The notes under the pieces are model-generated. The model made no database searches. It had not been told where the DNA came from and worked only from the letters and a program-made list of their open reading frames with translations. From UBA11524 sp045591175 (GTDB lineage: Bacteria > Bacillota > Clostridia > Christensenellales > Aristaeellaceae), in assembly GCA_045591175.1 (NCBI GenBank), contig JAZNSI010000043.1:9226-73225 (forward strand): 64,000 nucleotides of DNA, given 5' to 3'. Shown piece by piece: positions 1 to 7,798 of this stretch. The stretch's first letter is position 1. Each line of letters opens with the position of its first letter. The position numbers were made by a program, and so were the translations under genes.

Positions 1-107
1 CTTTCGTCCACATCCGGGGCGTCCACAGTGAAGGGGAGGCCGGTCAGGGTCATCAGCTCCCGCCGACGGGGCGAGGCAGAGGCCAGGATCAGGGGCGTAT
101 CGTTCAT
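1..107 (-). CDS. maf: Maf family nucleotide pyrophosphatase, N-terminal part only
   Basis: The minus strand from an ATG at 107 encodes about 35 residues that begin MNDTPLILASASPRRRELM, the hallmark N-terminus of Maf/YhdE proteins, which hydrolyse non-canonical or modified nucleoside triphosphates to monophosphates and have been linked to septum inhibition. The SASPRRRE motif holds the conserved substrate-binding Ser and Arg residues. A strong Shine-Dalgarno (AGGAGGA) sits upstream and a promoter lies near 194-222. The rest of the gene is outside the window to the left. Confidence 0.9.
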   Translation of the reverse strand, partial: MNDTPLILASASPRRRELMTLTGLPFTVDAPDVDE

Positions 108-193
108 CAGGGGAGTCCTCCTGAGACTTGCAATAATGGGCAGAATGTGCTTTGCCCGGGACATACGTCCACCAGCATAACATTCCATTTTGC

Positions 194-222
194 ATTATAA
201 CACATATACCCGAAATTGGGAA
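194..222 (-). promoter_or_regulatory. Promoter for maf
   Basis: On the minus strand TTCCCA (-35) is followed after 17 nt by TATAAT (-10). The region 108-267 is AT-rich compared with the genes and has no other convincing feature. Confidence 0.5.
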
Positions 223-267
223 TGTATAATTGTAAATTTTCTTCTCTTCGACACAATTTTTTCATGC

Positions 268-295
268 AAAAAGAGCCTGCCGCAGAGGCAGACTC
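268..295 (-). terminator. Intrinsic terminator after the DUF1349 gene
   Basis: On the minus strand a GAGTCTGCC/GGCAGGCTC hairpin with a 5-nt loop is followed by TTTTT, about 30 nt past the stop of the DUF1349 gene. Confidence 0.75.
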
Positions 296-327
296 ATGGT
301 GTGGGAAACAAAGTGAAGCAGGCCGGA

Positions 328-939
328 TCATTCCTCGTCGTCCGGGGCCTGACCGTCGTGGGCAAGCCACTTGCACTCGGTCATTTCCATGCCGGTGAAG
401 TCCGCCCGGAAGGAGGAATCCTCTGCGCTGCATGCATATACGCCGAAGCGGATATCCTCCCTGGCGTTGAACATATGGCAGATGCGCATCTGCTTGAAGG
501 TAACGCCGTCCACGGAGTTCTCGATGCAGAAATCGTCCTCCCGGCGGCTGAGGCGGAACCACATCGACTTGATCGACGCATCTACGTCCACCGAGGACCA
601 GTCGGAGTAGCCGTTGTTGGTCACCACGCTGCCCAGACGCTGGATCTGGTCGTTTTCGTATTCCATGGAGGCCTTGAGCCAGTTGTCGCTGTCCAGGTAC
701 ATGACGACGCCGGCCTGGTCGTAGCGCCATTTGGTGTCAAAATCAGCCTTGACGACGAAGGAGAAGAACTTCTCCGCCGTGGTCAGCTGCAGCACCGGGG
801 CGTTATCGTTGCGGAAATGATAATAGGTGCGCTGCCACAGATCGGTGTGGGGCTCGGTGATTATTTCCACCCGATCCTCGGTCACGGTGTACTGCCGGGG
901 TGCGCGGAGCCACTGCATTTCTTTGGCATTGACTTTCAT
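328..939 (-). CDS. DUF1349 (concanavalin-like) domain protein
   Basis: 203 residues. The sequence resembles the DUF1349 family (YebB-like beta-sandwich proteins related to the concanavalin A/lectin-glucanase fold): WLRAPRQYTVTEDRVEI near the start, a central FSFVVKADFDTKWRYDQAG block and WFRLSRREDDFCIENSVDG in the second half. Such proteins are thought to bind carbohydrate, but the reaction, if any, is unknown. There is no signal peptide, so it is probably cytoplasmic. Start ATG at 939 is supported by AAAGGAGA. It lies just downstream of the QueT-like gene (stop at 963) and probably shares its transcript. The acidic tail ends in DDEE. Confidence 0.75.
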   Translation of the reverse strand: MKVNAKEMQWLRAPRQYTVTEDRVEIITEPHTDLWQRTYYHFRNDNAPVLQLTTAEKFFSFVVKADFDTKWRYDQAGVVMYLDSDNWLKASMEYENDQIQRLGSVVTNNGYSDWSSVDVDASIKSMWFRLSRREDDFCIENSVDGVTFKQMRICHMFNAREDIRFGVYACSAEDSSFRADFTGMEMTECKWLAHDGQAPDDEE

Positions 940-962
940 GATGAGATCTCCTTTGTAGATGA

Positions 963-1442
963 TTATCCCAGCCGGGTGAGATCGACCTTGGCGCGCTTCA
1001 GGGCGCTGAGGATGACAAAACCCACCAGCACTGCACCGGTCTCGCCGAGACCGACCTGCAGCATGGTCAGTGGAATAGGCCAATTTGAGGTGAGCGACAG
1101 CACGAGGCCCACGATGACAGCGTTGGCCAGTATCGGACATGCGGCGGCCAGAATGGGCTTCTTTCGCAGAAGGAAGGTGCCGACAGCGGCAAGGAGCGTT
1201 GCCAGGGAGCCGAAGATGATGTCGGTGATCATGCCGGTGTACAGGTTGGCGATCAGGCAGCCTACGAAAAGTCCGGGGATCGCCTGGGGCAGGATCATCG
1301 GCAGCAGCGTCATTGCCTCGGAGAGTCGGCACTGCACGCCGCCGTAAGAGATCGGCGCCAGCAGCAGGGTCAAAGCGGCGTAAAGCGCAGCGATCACGGC
1401 ACTTACGCACAGGGAACGGGTGGTCAGCAGCTTTTTGAACAT
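963..1442 (-). CDS. queT: QueT family membrane transporter (S component)
   Basis: 159 residues with about five hydrophobic segments. It matches the QueT family, predicted ECF-type substrate-binding components for queuosine precursors (preQ0/preQ1): the N-terminal LLTTRSLCVSAVIAALYAALT, then ISYGGVQCRLSEAMTLLP, a conserved RxSEAMTLLP signature, then PILAAACPILANAVIVGL. The start at 1442 has AGGAGG eight nt upstream; longer in-frame extensions lack a ribosome site. No other queuosine gene is present nearby, so it would use a shared ECF energising module from elsewhere. The substrate assignment is by family only. Confidence 0.8.
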   Translation of the reverse strand: MFKKLLTTRSLCVSAVIAALYAALTLLLAPISYGGVQCRLSEAMTLLPMILPQAIPGLFVGCLIANLYTGMITDIIFGSLATLLAAVGTFLLRKKPILAAACPILANAVIVGLVLSLTSNWPIPLTMLQVGLGETGAVLVGFVILSALKRAKVDLTRLG

Positions 1443-1602
1443 AAAAGCGCCTCCTGTGAATGTTTTTGCTGTGGCTATCGGAAAGGAAGTCCAACGCCTG
1501 CAGCACATTCAGCATACCACATTTTGTGCCGAATCACAAGCCCAATCCTGGGCAGAATGAGTACTGCGCCGCAGGGCGACAACATCTTTGGAGGGCATCA
1601 GC

Positions 1603-1770
1603 ATGAACGCGAAGAACAACCAGTCCATCCATTGCTCCGTGGAAAGCTGCCAGCACCATGCCAAGGACGGCATGTGCCAGCTGACCGACATTCAGGTCGC
1701 GCCCAAGCAGAACTGCTGCAACGGCAAGGCCGATGAGAGCCAGTGCAACTCCTACAAGTGCCGCTGGTAA
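1603..1770 (+). CDS. DUF1540 Cys-rich small protein
   Basis: 55 residues, MNAKNNQSIHCSVESC at the start and CNSYKC at the end, with paired cysteines spaced as in DUF1540 proteins of spore formers; the cysteines probably bind a metal. Function unknown. The ATG at 1603 is preceded by GGAGGG at proper spacing; a TTG 15 nt upstream overlaps the ribosome site and was not used. It stands alone between the QueT-like gene (opposite strand) and the germination operon. Confidence 0.8.
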   Translation: MNAKNNQSIHCSVESCQHHAKDGMCQLTDIQVAPKQNCCNGKADESQCNSYKCRW

Positions 1771-1833
1771 GATGACGATGGGGGAGCGGGCGTCTTCGGG
1801 ATTGCCTGCTCTCCCAACCCTACGGAGGTAGCC

Positions 1834-3318
1834 ATGCCCATCACGTCCTCCATTGCCGATAACTGCCGCCGCATGGACGCGGCGCTTCATCGTGATATCA
1901 ACCCGGACATGAAGGTCCGGCACTTTTGCGTGTTCGGAAGGGATGCGTCCCTTTATTACGCCGAGGGCCTGTGCTCGGCGGATTTTCTGCAGCACTATGT
2001 CCTCACTCCTCTGACTGCGCTGCGGGACGAGTCTGTCCCTGCTGACCTGTCGGAAGCACTGCGGCAGGCTGTGTACAACGCGGACGTTCAGTCCGCGGCG
2101 ACCATTTCAGAAGCCGTCACCCAGGCGCTGACGGGCCGCGCGGTGGTTTTTGTGGAGGGCATGACGGCGGCGCTGGGCTTCGATGTGCGGATGTTCGTCC
2201 GCCGGGGTATCTCGCCGCCGCTGACGGAGCAGGTCGTCCTCGGTCCACACGAGGGATTCAACGAATCCCTGCGGGATTGCATCACCTTGATCCGCCGCAT
2301 CTTGCCCACGCCCGACCTCATCGGCGAAATGCGTACCATCGGCGGCCGCTATCCCGTGGGAATGTGCATCATGTACCTTCATGGCGTGGCGGATGAAACG
2401 ACGCTGTCCCGCGTGAAAGCCCGGCTGGACGGCATCCGCACCGACCATGTGCTGTCCATCGGCGCGCTGCAGCAGCTCATGGAGGACAGGCCCTACGCGC
2501 TGCTACCCCAGTGTATTCTGACCGAGCGGCCTGACCGCGCTGCCTCCATGCTGCTGGAAGGGCAGATTGTGCTCCTGCTGGACGGCTCCTCCCAGGCGCT
2601 GGTGCTGCCGGCGAGCATCTGGCACCTGCTGCACACCCCGGACGACACCTCCGCCCGGTTTCAGTACGGTACCTTCATGCGGTCGATCCGCCTGCTGGGG
2701 CTGCTGTGCGCGCTGCTGCTGCCGGGGCTGTTCGTGGCCTTCGTCACCTTCCACCCAGAGGCGCTGCCGGTCACGCTGCTGACCTCCATCCTGGAGAGCC
2801 AGGCTTCCGTGCCCTTTTCGATCCCGGTGGAAACGGCGGTCATGCTGGTCATGTTCAACCTGATCGGCGAGGCTGCCACCCGTGTGCCTTCCGTCGTAGG
2901 CTCAACGCTGGGGACGGTCAGCGGACTGATCCTTGGTTCGGCGGCGGTGGATGCGCATCTGGTGCATCCGCTGCTGCTGATCGTCGTGGCGGTGGCGAGC
3001 CTGGGCAGCTATGCTGTGCCGGATTACTCGCTGGGGATCGCGCTGCGTATTGGGCAGCTGCTCCTGGTGCTGGCAGGCAGCGCCTTTGGCGTGTATGGCA
3101 TGGTGCTGATGATCGCCGTGGGGGCGGTGCGCCTGTGCAGCCTGACGAGCCTCGGCTCGCCCTTTGCAGCGCCGTACAGCCCGCAGAGGGCCCATAACAC
3201 GGACGGCCTCATCCGCGGGCCGCTGTGGACGCAGCGCTGGCGCACCTGGCTGAGCGCCGCCGACGACCGATTGCGGGTGCGCGGCCCCATGCGCCGCTGG
3301 GACAGGAGGAACCGATGA
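1834..3318 (+). CDS. Spore germination protein, GerA family (A subunit)
   Basis: 494 residues, the usual length of GerAA/GerKA subunits of germinant receptors in the inner membrane of the spore. The N-terminal soluble half contains the family blocks VVFVEGMTAALGFDVR and VLGPHEGFNESLRDCITLIRR, and the C-terminal half has several membrane segments, including PFSIPVETAVMLVMFNLIGEA and the DYSLGIALRIGQ block. The C-terminal tail after about residue 450 is Arg-rich and cytosolic. Start ATG follows ACGGAGG. It is the first gene of an A-B-C operon; its stop overlaps the next start (ATGA). The germinant cannot be told from sequence. Confidence 0.93.
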   Translation: MPITSSIADNCRRMDAALHRDINPDMKVRHFCVFGRDASLYYAEGLCSADFLQHYVLTPLTALRDESVPADLSEALRQAVYNADVQSAATISEAVTQALTGRAVVFVEGMTAALGFDVRMFVRRGISPPLTEQVVLGPHEGFNESLRDCITLIRRILPTPDLIGEMRTIGGRYPVGMCIMYLHGVADETTLSRVKARLDGIRTDHVLSIGALQQLMEDRPYALLPQCILTERPDRAASMLLEGQIVLLLDGSSQALVLPASIWHLLHTPDDTSARFQYGTFMRSIRLLGLLCALLLPGLFVAFVTFHPEALPVTLLTSILESQASVPFSIPVETAVMLVMFNLIGEAATRVPSVVGSTLGTVSGLILGSAAVDAHLVHPLLLIVVAVASLGSYAVPDYSLGIALRIGQLLLVLAGSAFGVYGMVLMIAVGAVRLCSLTSLGSPFAAPYSPQRAHNTDGLIRGPLWTQRWRTWLSAADDRLRVRGPMRRWDRRNR

Positions 3319-4361
3319 GACAGCTTGCATCCCGCTTGGCCGGGGAAAACCGCGCCCGGCTGACGCTGCTGCGGCTGCTGTGCGGCGTGTCCATCTGGCG
3401 GACGGCCATGACGCGGGTGCTGCCCTTGTGCGGTGCGTCGGCGTGGTGGGTGATGCTGCTCTGCCTGCTGCCGGGCTTTGCCGTGGCGGCGCTGCTGCGT
3501 CTCGCAATGAGCTTCACACGCGCCAAAACGCTGACAGAAGCTGTCCGAATATGCCTCGGAACGGTTGGCGCATGGGTGCTCGCCGTAGTGCTGGCGGCGC
3601 TGCTGCTGTTGGAGGGGTTATCCAGCATGACCGCGCTGATCACCCTGTTCACCCAGGGGGTGGGCACGCGGGGAACGCCATTCACCCTGGCGCTGCTGAC
3701 CGGCGGCGCGCTGCTGTTCTCCCTGCACCGGGAAGGCCTGCCGCGCGCAGCGCATTTTCTGCGATGGGGGATGGTTGTCGTGGCCGTGTTGACGGCAACT
3801 TGCTTGCTGCCCGACGTGCGCCTTGATCACCTCTTCCCCCTGCATGGGAACGAGGCCGACCTGCTGCCTGCTCTGAAAGCGGGGGCCGGGATGGCATGGC
3901 CGGTGGCGCTGCTGCTGACCGTTCCGCCCGTACGGCAAGGGCGCCTGCGGAGCGCGGTGCTGCCCGCATTTGCTGCTGTGGCTGTGCTCCTGCTGCTGGC
4001 GCTGACTGTTCCGCAGGAGCTGCTTTCCCGGCAGACCGGCGTAGCTTCGCTGCTGCTTTTGCCCATGAAATATGCCCCCAATGCACTGCGGATCTGCTAC
4101 CTGTGCTTGCTGATGATGACGACATTTTTGTCCATTGGGGCGGCGGTTCAGGCAGCTACAGAAAGCATCTGCGCACCATTGCGCCAGGCGCCGACCTGGC
4201 TGCCTCATGTCGCATTGGCAGGACTGATCCTGACGCAGATGGGGGATGCTGCGTTGCTGTGGGATTGCCTGGCGATGGTGCAGCCCTGGCTGCTGCTTCC
4301 TCTGGCAGGGCTGGCGATCCTGTGTGCCCCCATTGCCGCGATCAGGAGGAAAAATGTGTGA
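3315..4361 (+). CDS. Spore germination protein, GerB family (B subunit)
   Basis: 348 residues, strongly hydrophobic with about ten membrane segments, in the place and size expected for the GerB subunit, an amino-acid-permease-like (APC superfamily) protein that holds the germinant-binding pocket. Visible features are LEGLSSMTALITLFTQGVG and LPALKAGAGMAWPVALLL. Translation is coupled to the A subunit (ATGA overlap, AGGAGG upstream). Overall similarity to known GerB proteins is weak by eye; the assignment leans on operon order and topology. The charged tail RRKNV overlaps the start of the C subunit. Confidence 0.85.
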   Translation: MRQLASRLAGENRARLTLLRLLCGVSIWRTAMTRVLPLCGASAWWVMLLCLLPGFAVAALLRLAMSFTRAKTLTEAVRICLGTVGAWVLAVVLAALLLLEGLSSMTALITLFTQGVGTRGTPFTLALLTGGALLFSLHREGLPRAAHFLRWGMVVVAVLTATCLLPDVRLDHLFPLHGNEADLLPALKAGAGMAWPVALLLTVPPVRQGRLRSAVLPAFAAVAVLLLLALTVPQELLSRQTGVASLLLLPMKYAPNALRICYLCLLMMTTFLSIGAAVQAATESICAPLRQAPTWLPHVALAGLILTQMGDAALLWDCLAMVQPWLLLPLAGLAILCAPIAAIRRKNV

Positions 4362-5335
4362 AAACCTTGATATTTCTAATGCTTCCGCTGATCCTGTGTT
4401 CAGCCTGCACGGCTTTGCCTGATGAGGAGCGGGCATTTGCGGTTGCGCTGTGCGTGGAGAAAACGGAGGTCTGGCGTGTGCATGGACGCATCCCGACGTA
4501 CCAGACTGGCGGCGGTTACATGACTGTTACAGGAGAAGGAGAGACCTTCGCTGCGGCATTGTCGGCAATGGACGCAGCTGCACCGATGAGGATCAATTTG
4601 TCCCAACTGCGATTGCTTGCAGCGGATGTTGATCTTGCGAGAAACGGTGAGCTTCCCGCGCTGCTTGCGACCCTGGCAGACCGTCATGACATGCGCCTGC
4701 AATGCGCTGTGGCCTTGACTGATACGCCTCTCAAGGACATTGCGGAGGCGCTCAAACCTGCCGCAGGAGCGCGCCTGTCCAAGGCGCTCGACCTGATGCT
4801 GACTGCTCGCGTGGAGCAAGGGGCCATCCTACCGGCCGCTCTTGCAGATGTGCTACGGTTGGGCGAGCGGCAATCGCCGGTATTGGCGGCGCTGTCGCTG
4901 GAGGGGCAGGAGCTCATCCTGGCGGGCGGGTACACAATGGACGGCGTCCCACTTATGCCGGATGAGATCCCCCTCCTTTCGCTGCTGCTGGGACATGCGA
5001 AATCCTTGCAGCTGGATTTCCCGGGCGGTTCAGCGGTGGTGCGGGATGCGTCCGTCTATATCCGCCTGTCGGAGGATTTCACTGCCGCCAGCGTGGCGGT
5101 GAACCTGTCCGCAACCGCCTCTTCCTTTACGGAGGATGGCCTCGAGCAGGTCCTTGCCGATGCGCTGCTGGCACTGCTGATGCGCCTGTCCTCTGGTGGC
5201 TGCGATGCGCTGGGGCTGGGACGGCAGGCCATCCTGCATACTCGCGATATGGCGACATGGCATGCGCTGAACTGGCCGGAAACGTATCGCGGGATTCGCT
5301 GGGAGGTAGCGGTCGGAGTGAATGGCCCGGCATGA
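4358..5335 (+). CDS. Germination lipoprotein, GerC-like (C subunit)
   Basis: 325 residues from a GTG start at 4358 (ribosome site AGGAGG at 4344-4349). The N-terminus is a lipoprotein-like signal with CSAC as the probable lipobox, giving an outer-face lipoprotein. It occupies the third place of the germinant-receptor operon, where GerC is expected, and has the family trait of a PTYQTGGGYMTVTGEGETFAAAL block near residues 45-70 (R-P-x-Y, then repeated Thr/Gly, then a helix). It is shorter than typical GerC proteins, and the ending GIRWEVAVGVNGPA fits the final beta strand. It ends at a shared terminator before the opposite-strand GNAT gene. Confidence 0.8.
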   Translation: MKTLIFLMLPLILCSACTALPDEERAFAVALCVEKTEVWRVHGRIPTYQTGGGYMTVTGEGETFAAALSAMDAAAPMRINLSQLRLLAADVDLARNGELPALLATLADRHDMRLQCAVALTDTPLKDIAEALKPAAGARLSKALDLMLTARVEQGAILPAALADVLRLGERQSPVLAALSLEGQELILAGGYTMDGVPLMPDEIPLLSLLLGHAKSLQLDFPGGSAVVRDASVYIRLSEDFTAASVAVNLSATASSFTEDGLEQVLADALLALLMRLSSGGCDALGLGRQAILHTRDMATWHALNWPETYRGIRWEVAVGVNGPA

Positions 5336-5338
5336 GAA

Positions 5339-5369
5339 AAGGCCCTGCGTCATGCGCAGAGCCTTCTTT
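5339..5369. terminator. Bidirectional terminator between gerC and the GNAT gene
   Basis: An AAGGC-x-CTGCG / CGCAG-x-GCCTT hairpin flanked by A-tract and T-tract separates two convergent genes and can end transcription in both directions. Confidence 0.7.
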
Positions 5370-5869
5370 CACTTGGTAAAGATCATTTTCACGATGGGTC
5401 GCGTCTCGCCCTGGTACAGCCCTTCGCCCTCATATACGCGGGTGAAGCCGCATTTCTCAAGCACGCGGATGGAGGCTTTGTTCTCCGCGTCGCAAATGCC
5501 TGCGACCTGGGAGAGGGACAGCCTGGCCATCATCACCGGCAGGAAGGCGCGAACCGCTTCGGTCGCATAGCCACGGCCAGCCATGGATTTCACGGTGTGA
5601 TAGCCGACTTCCCAGCCGTCATCCTGGGGGACGAGCTGCACATAGCCCGCATACACGCCCTCCGCCAGCATCGGGTGGACGAAGGGGCCCTCCGTGCCGG
5701 CGTAACAGTCCATCAGGTCAGCGATCACAGCGGACGCGATCTCTTCTGTCTCGAAGACCTCGTCCGGCAGGAAACGGCGCGTGTCATCATCCAGGGAACC
5801 CAGATGCACGGCGCGCGCCATGTCCGGGGTGAAGTCGGTGATCAGCAGTCGGTCAGTTTTGATCAGCAT
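5369..5869 (-). CDS. GNAT family N-acetyltransferase (RimJ/RimL-like)
   Basis: 166 residues. The order is typical of RimJ/RimL-type acetyltransferases: ETDRLLI-like start (IKTDRLLITDFTPDM), the beta-4 strand GWEVGYHTVKSMAGRGYATEAVRAFL containing the acetyl-CoA pyrophosphate-binding RGYATEA motif near residue 105, and the C-terminal ICDAENKASIRVLEKCGFTRV block. The start at 5869 overlaps the end of ispE by 17 nt; a clear ribosome site is lacking, so translation is probably coupled to ispE. The acceptor (protein N-terminus or small molecule) is unknown. Confidence 0.85.
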   Translation of the reverse strand: MLIKTDRLLITDFTPDMARAVHLGSLDDDTRRFLPDEVFETEEIASAVIADLMDCYAGTEGPFVHPMLAEGVYAGYVQLVPQDDGWEVGYHTVKSMAGRGYATEAVRAFLPVMMARLSLSQVAGICDAENKASIRVLEKCGFTRVYEGEGLYQGETRPIVKMIFTK

Positions 5870-6731
5870 CGTCAAATACCACGCTTTCCATACAGGTTGA
5901 ACACAGATACACGCGCTCCCAGCGGCTGCGCAGGATGCCAAAGGCGTTGTCAGCGCTGGCTTCGTCCGCGAAAGCGCCGAACACCGCCGAGCCGCTGCCG
6001 GTCATCTGCGAGGCAAATGCGCCATGCGCCTTCAAAGCCTCGATGGCTTCGTGGATGCCGGGGCGGCGCGCTTCGCTGACGGGCTGCATCACATTCGCCA
6101 TCGCGGCGGACAGGGCAGCAGGATCGCCATTTGCCAGCGCGGCGGCGGCAGAATCGTTATCCGGACGGGCGGCCACCACGCCTTCGTGATAGGCGGTGAA
6201 GATCTCCTTGGTGGAGAGGCCCTCGCAGGGCTGGATGACCACCAGGGGCCAGCAGCGTCCGCAGGGGAGATCCTCCATCACTTCGCCGATGCCGGTGGTG
6301 CGGGTGAGGCCGCCGCGAAGACAGAACGGCACGTCAGCGCCCAGCGTAAGGCCGATGGCTTCCAGCTCCTCCTGGGGGAGATTCAGCCCCCACAGCTTGT
6401 TCAGCCCGATGAGCACGCCCGCGGCGTCCGCGCTGCCGCCGCCCATGCCAGCGCCCACGGGGATGTGCTTCTCCACATGGATGGCCGCGCCGCCGGTGTA
6501 GCCGGTGTGCTGCTTCAGGGCCATAGCGGCCCGGTAGCTCAGGTGCTTTTCGTCCGCGGGCAGCAGGGGAGAGCCGCCAGTGGTCAGGGTGATCGTATCG
6601 GCTGGAGACAGGGTTATCTCGTCCGCGAGGGTCACTGTCTGCATGAGCATGTCCATCAGGTGATAGCCGTCCGCCCGCTGGCCGACGATGTCCAGCGTCC
6701 AGTTGATTTTCGCCCGGGCCTGTAAGCGCAT
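5853..6731 (-). CDS. ispE: 4-diphosphocytidyl-2-C-methyl-D-erythritol kinase
   Basis: 292 residues of the GHMP kinase family. IspE phosphorylates CDP-methylerythritol in the non-mevalonate isoprenoid pathway. The N-terminal ARAKINWTLDIVGQRADGYH is diagnostic, the ATP-binding PVGAGMGGGSADAA motif lies near residues 91-104, and the GHMP motif 3, MTGSGSAVFGAF, lies near residue 244. Length is normal. ATG at 6731 follows GGAGG. The promoter at 6763-6791 overlaps head-to-head with that of the divergent DUF1934 gene. ispH of the same pathway is at 55.2 kb. Confidence 0.95.
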   Translation of the reverse strand: MRLQARAKINWTLDIVGQRADGYHLMDMLMQTVTLADEITLSPADTITLTTGGSPLLPADEKHLSYRAAMALKQHTGYTGGAAIHVEKHIPVGAGMGGGSADAAGVLIGLNKLWGLNLPQEELEAIGLTLGADVPFCLRGGLTRTTGIGEVMEDLPCGRCWPLVVIQPCEGLSTKEIFTAYHEGVVAARPDNDSAAAALANGDPAALSAAMANVMQPVSEARRPGIHEAIEALKAHGAFASQMTGSGSAVFGAFADEASADNAFGILRSRWERVYLCSTCMESVVFDDADQN

Positions 6732-6762
6732 GGGTCATTCCTCCACAACATATGTTATATGT

Positions 6763-6791
6763 ATGATACGCCAACATCACCGATTGTGCAA
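6763..6791 (-). promoter_or_regulatory. Promoter for ispE
   Basis: TTGCAC, 17 nt, TATCAT on the minus strand. Its -35 box shares bases with the -35 box of the divergent promoter at 6784-6812. Confidence 0.65.
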
Positions 6792-6812
6792 GAGGAAAAT
6801 CTGTGCTATAAT
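6784..6812 (+). promoter_or_regulatory. Promoter for the DUF1934 operon
   Basis: TTGTGC, 17 nt, TATAAT with an extended -10 (TGC just before TATAAT). Confidence 0.7.
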
Positions 6813-6838
6813 ATCCTTGTCTACGAAGGAGGAAGCCT

Positions 6839-7306
6839 ATGGAAACCAAAATGATCCCCGTGATCGTCACCCTGCAGAGCTATGCCCGGGGTGAGCACGG
6901 CGAAAAGGAGCAGCCCGTACGGCTGCTGTGCCACGGCAAGCTGCGCCCCACCACCGACGGCTGCATGCTTCGATATCAGGAGGTGCAGCAGGACGATACC
7001 GGCGAAACTGTCTCAACGGACGTCATCCTCAACATTCAGCCAAAGGACGGCCCTCGTGTCACCATGACCCGCATGGGCGACTACGGCACCACCATGGTCT
7101 TTGTCAAGGACCGCCGCTTTGAGGGCGCTTATCATACTCCCTTTGGCGATCTGGGCCTAGCGCTGTACGCCATGCAGGTGCAGTGCAAGCTGGCGGAGGA
7201 CTGCGGCAGCATCCATCTGGAATATCAGCTGGATATGCAGGGCAGCTACTCTGCGGTGCAGTGCATCGACGTGAGCTTCTGCGCGGAAAGCAGCCAGCCA
7301 TGCTGA
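6839..7306 (+). CDS. DUF1934 (YwiB-like) beta-barrel protein
   Basis: 155 residues, from ATG at 6839 after AAGGAGG. The pattern fits DUF1934/YwiB proteins, small lipocalin-like beta barrels common in Firmicutes: IPVIVTLQSYARGEHGEKE, LRYQEV..TGETVSTDVILNI, TRMGDYGTTMVFVKDRRFEGAYHTPFGDL, and a C-terminal IHLEYQLDMQGSYSAV strand. Function is not established. In many Firmicutes this gene sits beside argS, which is not the case here. The stop overlaps the next gene's start region (ATG at 7300), so the two are translationally coupled. Confidence 0.8.
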   Translation: METKMIPVIVTLQSYARGEHGEKEQPVRLLCHGKLRPTTDGCMLRYQEVQQDDTGETVSTDVILNIQPKDGPRVTMTRMGDYGTTMVFVKDRRFEGAYHTPFGDLGLALYAMQVQCKLAEDCGSIHLEYQLDMQGSYSAVQCIDVSFCAESSQPC

Positions 7307-7785
7307 CGGGGCTCAGGGCCCAGGTGCAGGGCGTGCTTTATGCCGTGCCGGCCAAACGCAAACCCGCTCTGCGGCGCTCCGATGCGCCGGACGCCCTCTT
7401 TGCCACCGACCTGCCGATGATCGCAGAGCCGGAAGCCGTTCGCGTCTTTGTGGCTGACATGGAGGCGCTGGGCTGGAACGTCCGCGAGGAAAAGGGCTGG
7501 CTTACCCTGGATGCGGATGTTCCGGTGCCGGAGTATTCTCTCCCGACAGCTTTGATAGGGGAGTGCGGCTGCTGTATTTCGCTGCTGTTGCGCCACCAGG
7601 AGGATGGGGCTGCGGAGGACGCCATCCGCGCTGTCGTGAAGGCGGCGGAGGCCGGCAGGCTGTCCTTTGAGCGGCTGTGCGGACAGCTCCACGGGGAATT
7701 CGCCGCAAAGTTGAGGATTCATCAGCCTTTGCCCGGTGCGCTGCTGCCCTATCTGTGCTGCGCCTGCCACATGTTCTACACCTGA
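7300..7785 (+). CDS. Hypothetical protein coupled to DUF1934
   Basis: 161 residues that I do not recognise. The start at 7300 lies inside the end of the DUF1934 gene. The protein is soluble, with an ADMEALGWNVREEKGWLTLDADVPVPEYSLP block (residues 50-80) that looks like an alternating helix/strand alpha-beta fold, Cys pairs near residue 88 (ECGCC) and close to the C-terminus (YLCCACHMFYT). It is followed 13 nt later by an MBL-fold hydrolase, suggesting a three-gene operon. The Cys clusters could bind metal; this is inference. Confidence 0.6.
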   Translation: MLTGLRAQVQGVLYAVPAKRKPALRRSDAPDALFATDLPMIAEPEAVRVFVADMEALGWNVREEKGWLTLDADVPVPEYSLPTALIGECGCCISLLLRHQEDGAAEDAIRAVVKAAEAGRLSFERLCGQLHGEFAAKLRIHQPLPGALLPYLCCACHMFYT

Positions 7786-7798
7786 GGAGGAGAAAACG

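Noticed and set aside
1443..1530. Possible preQ1 riboswitch upstream of the QueT-type gene
   Set aside because: A TGCTG/CAGCA stem with an A-rich tail before AGGAGG is present, but the loop of about 30 nt is far too long for preQ1-I and the conserved core bases are missing.
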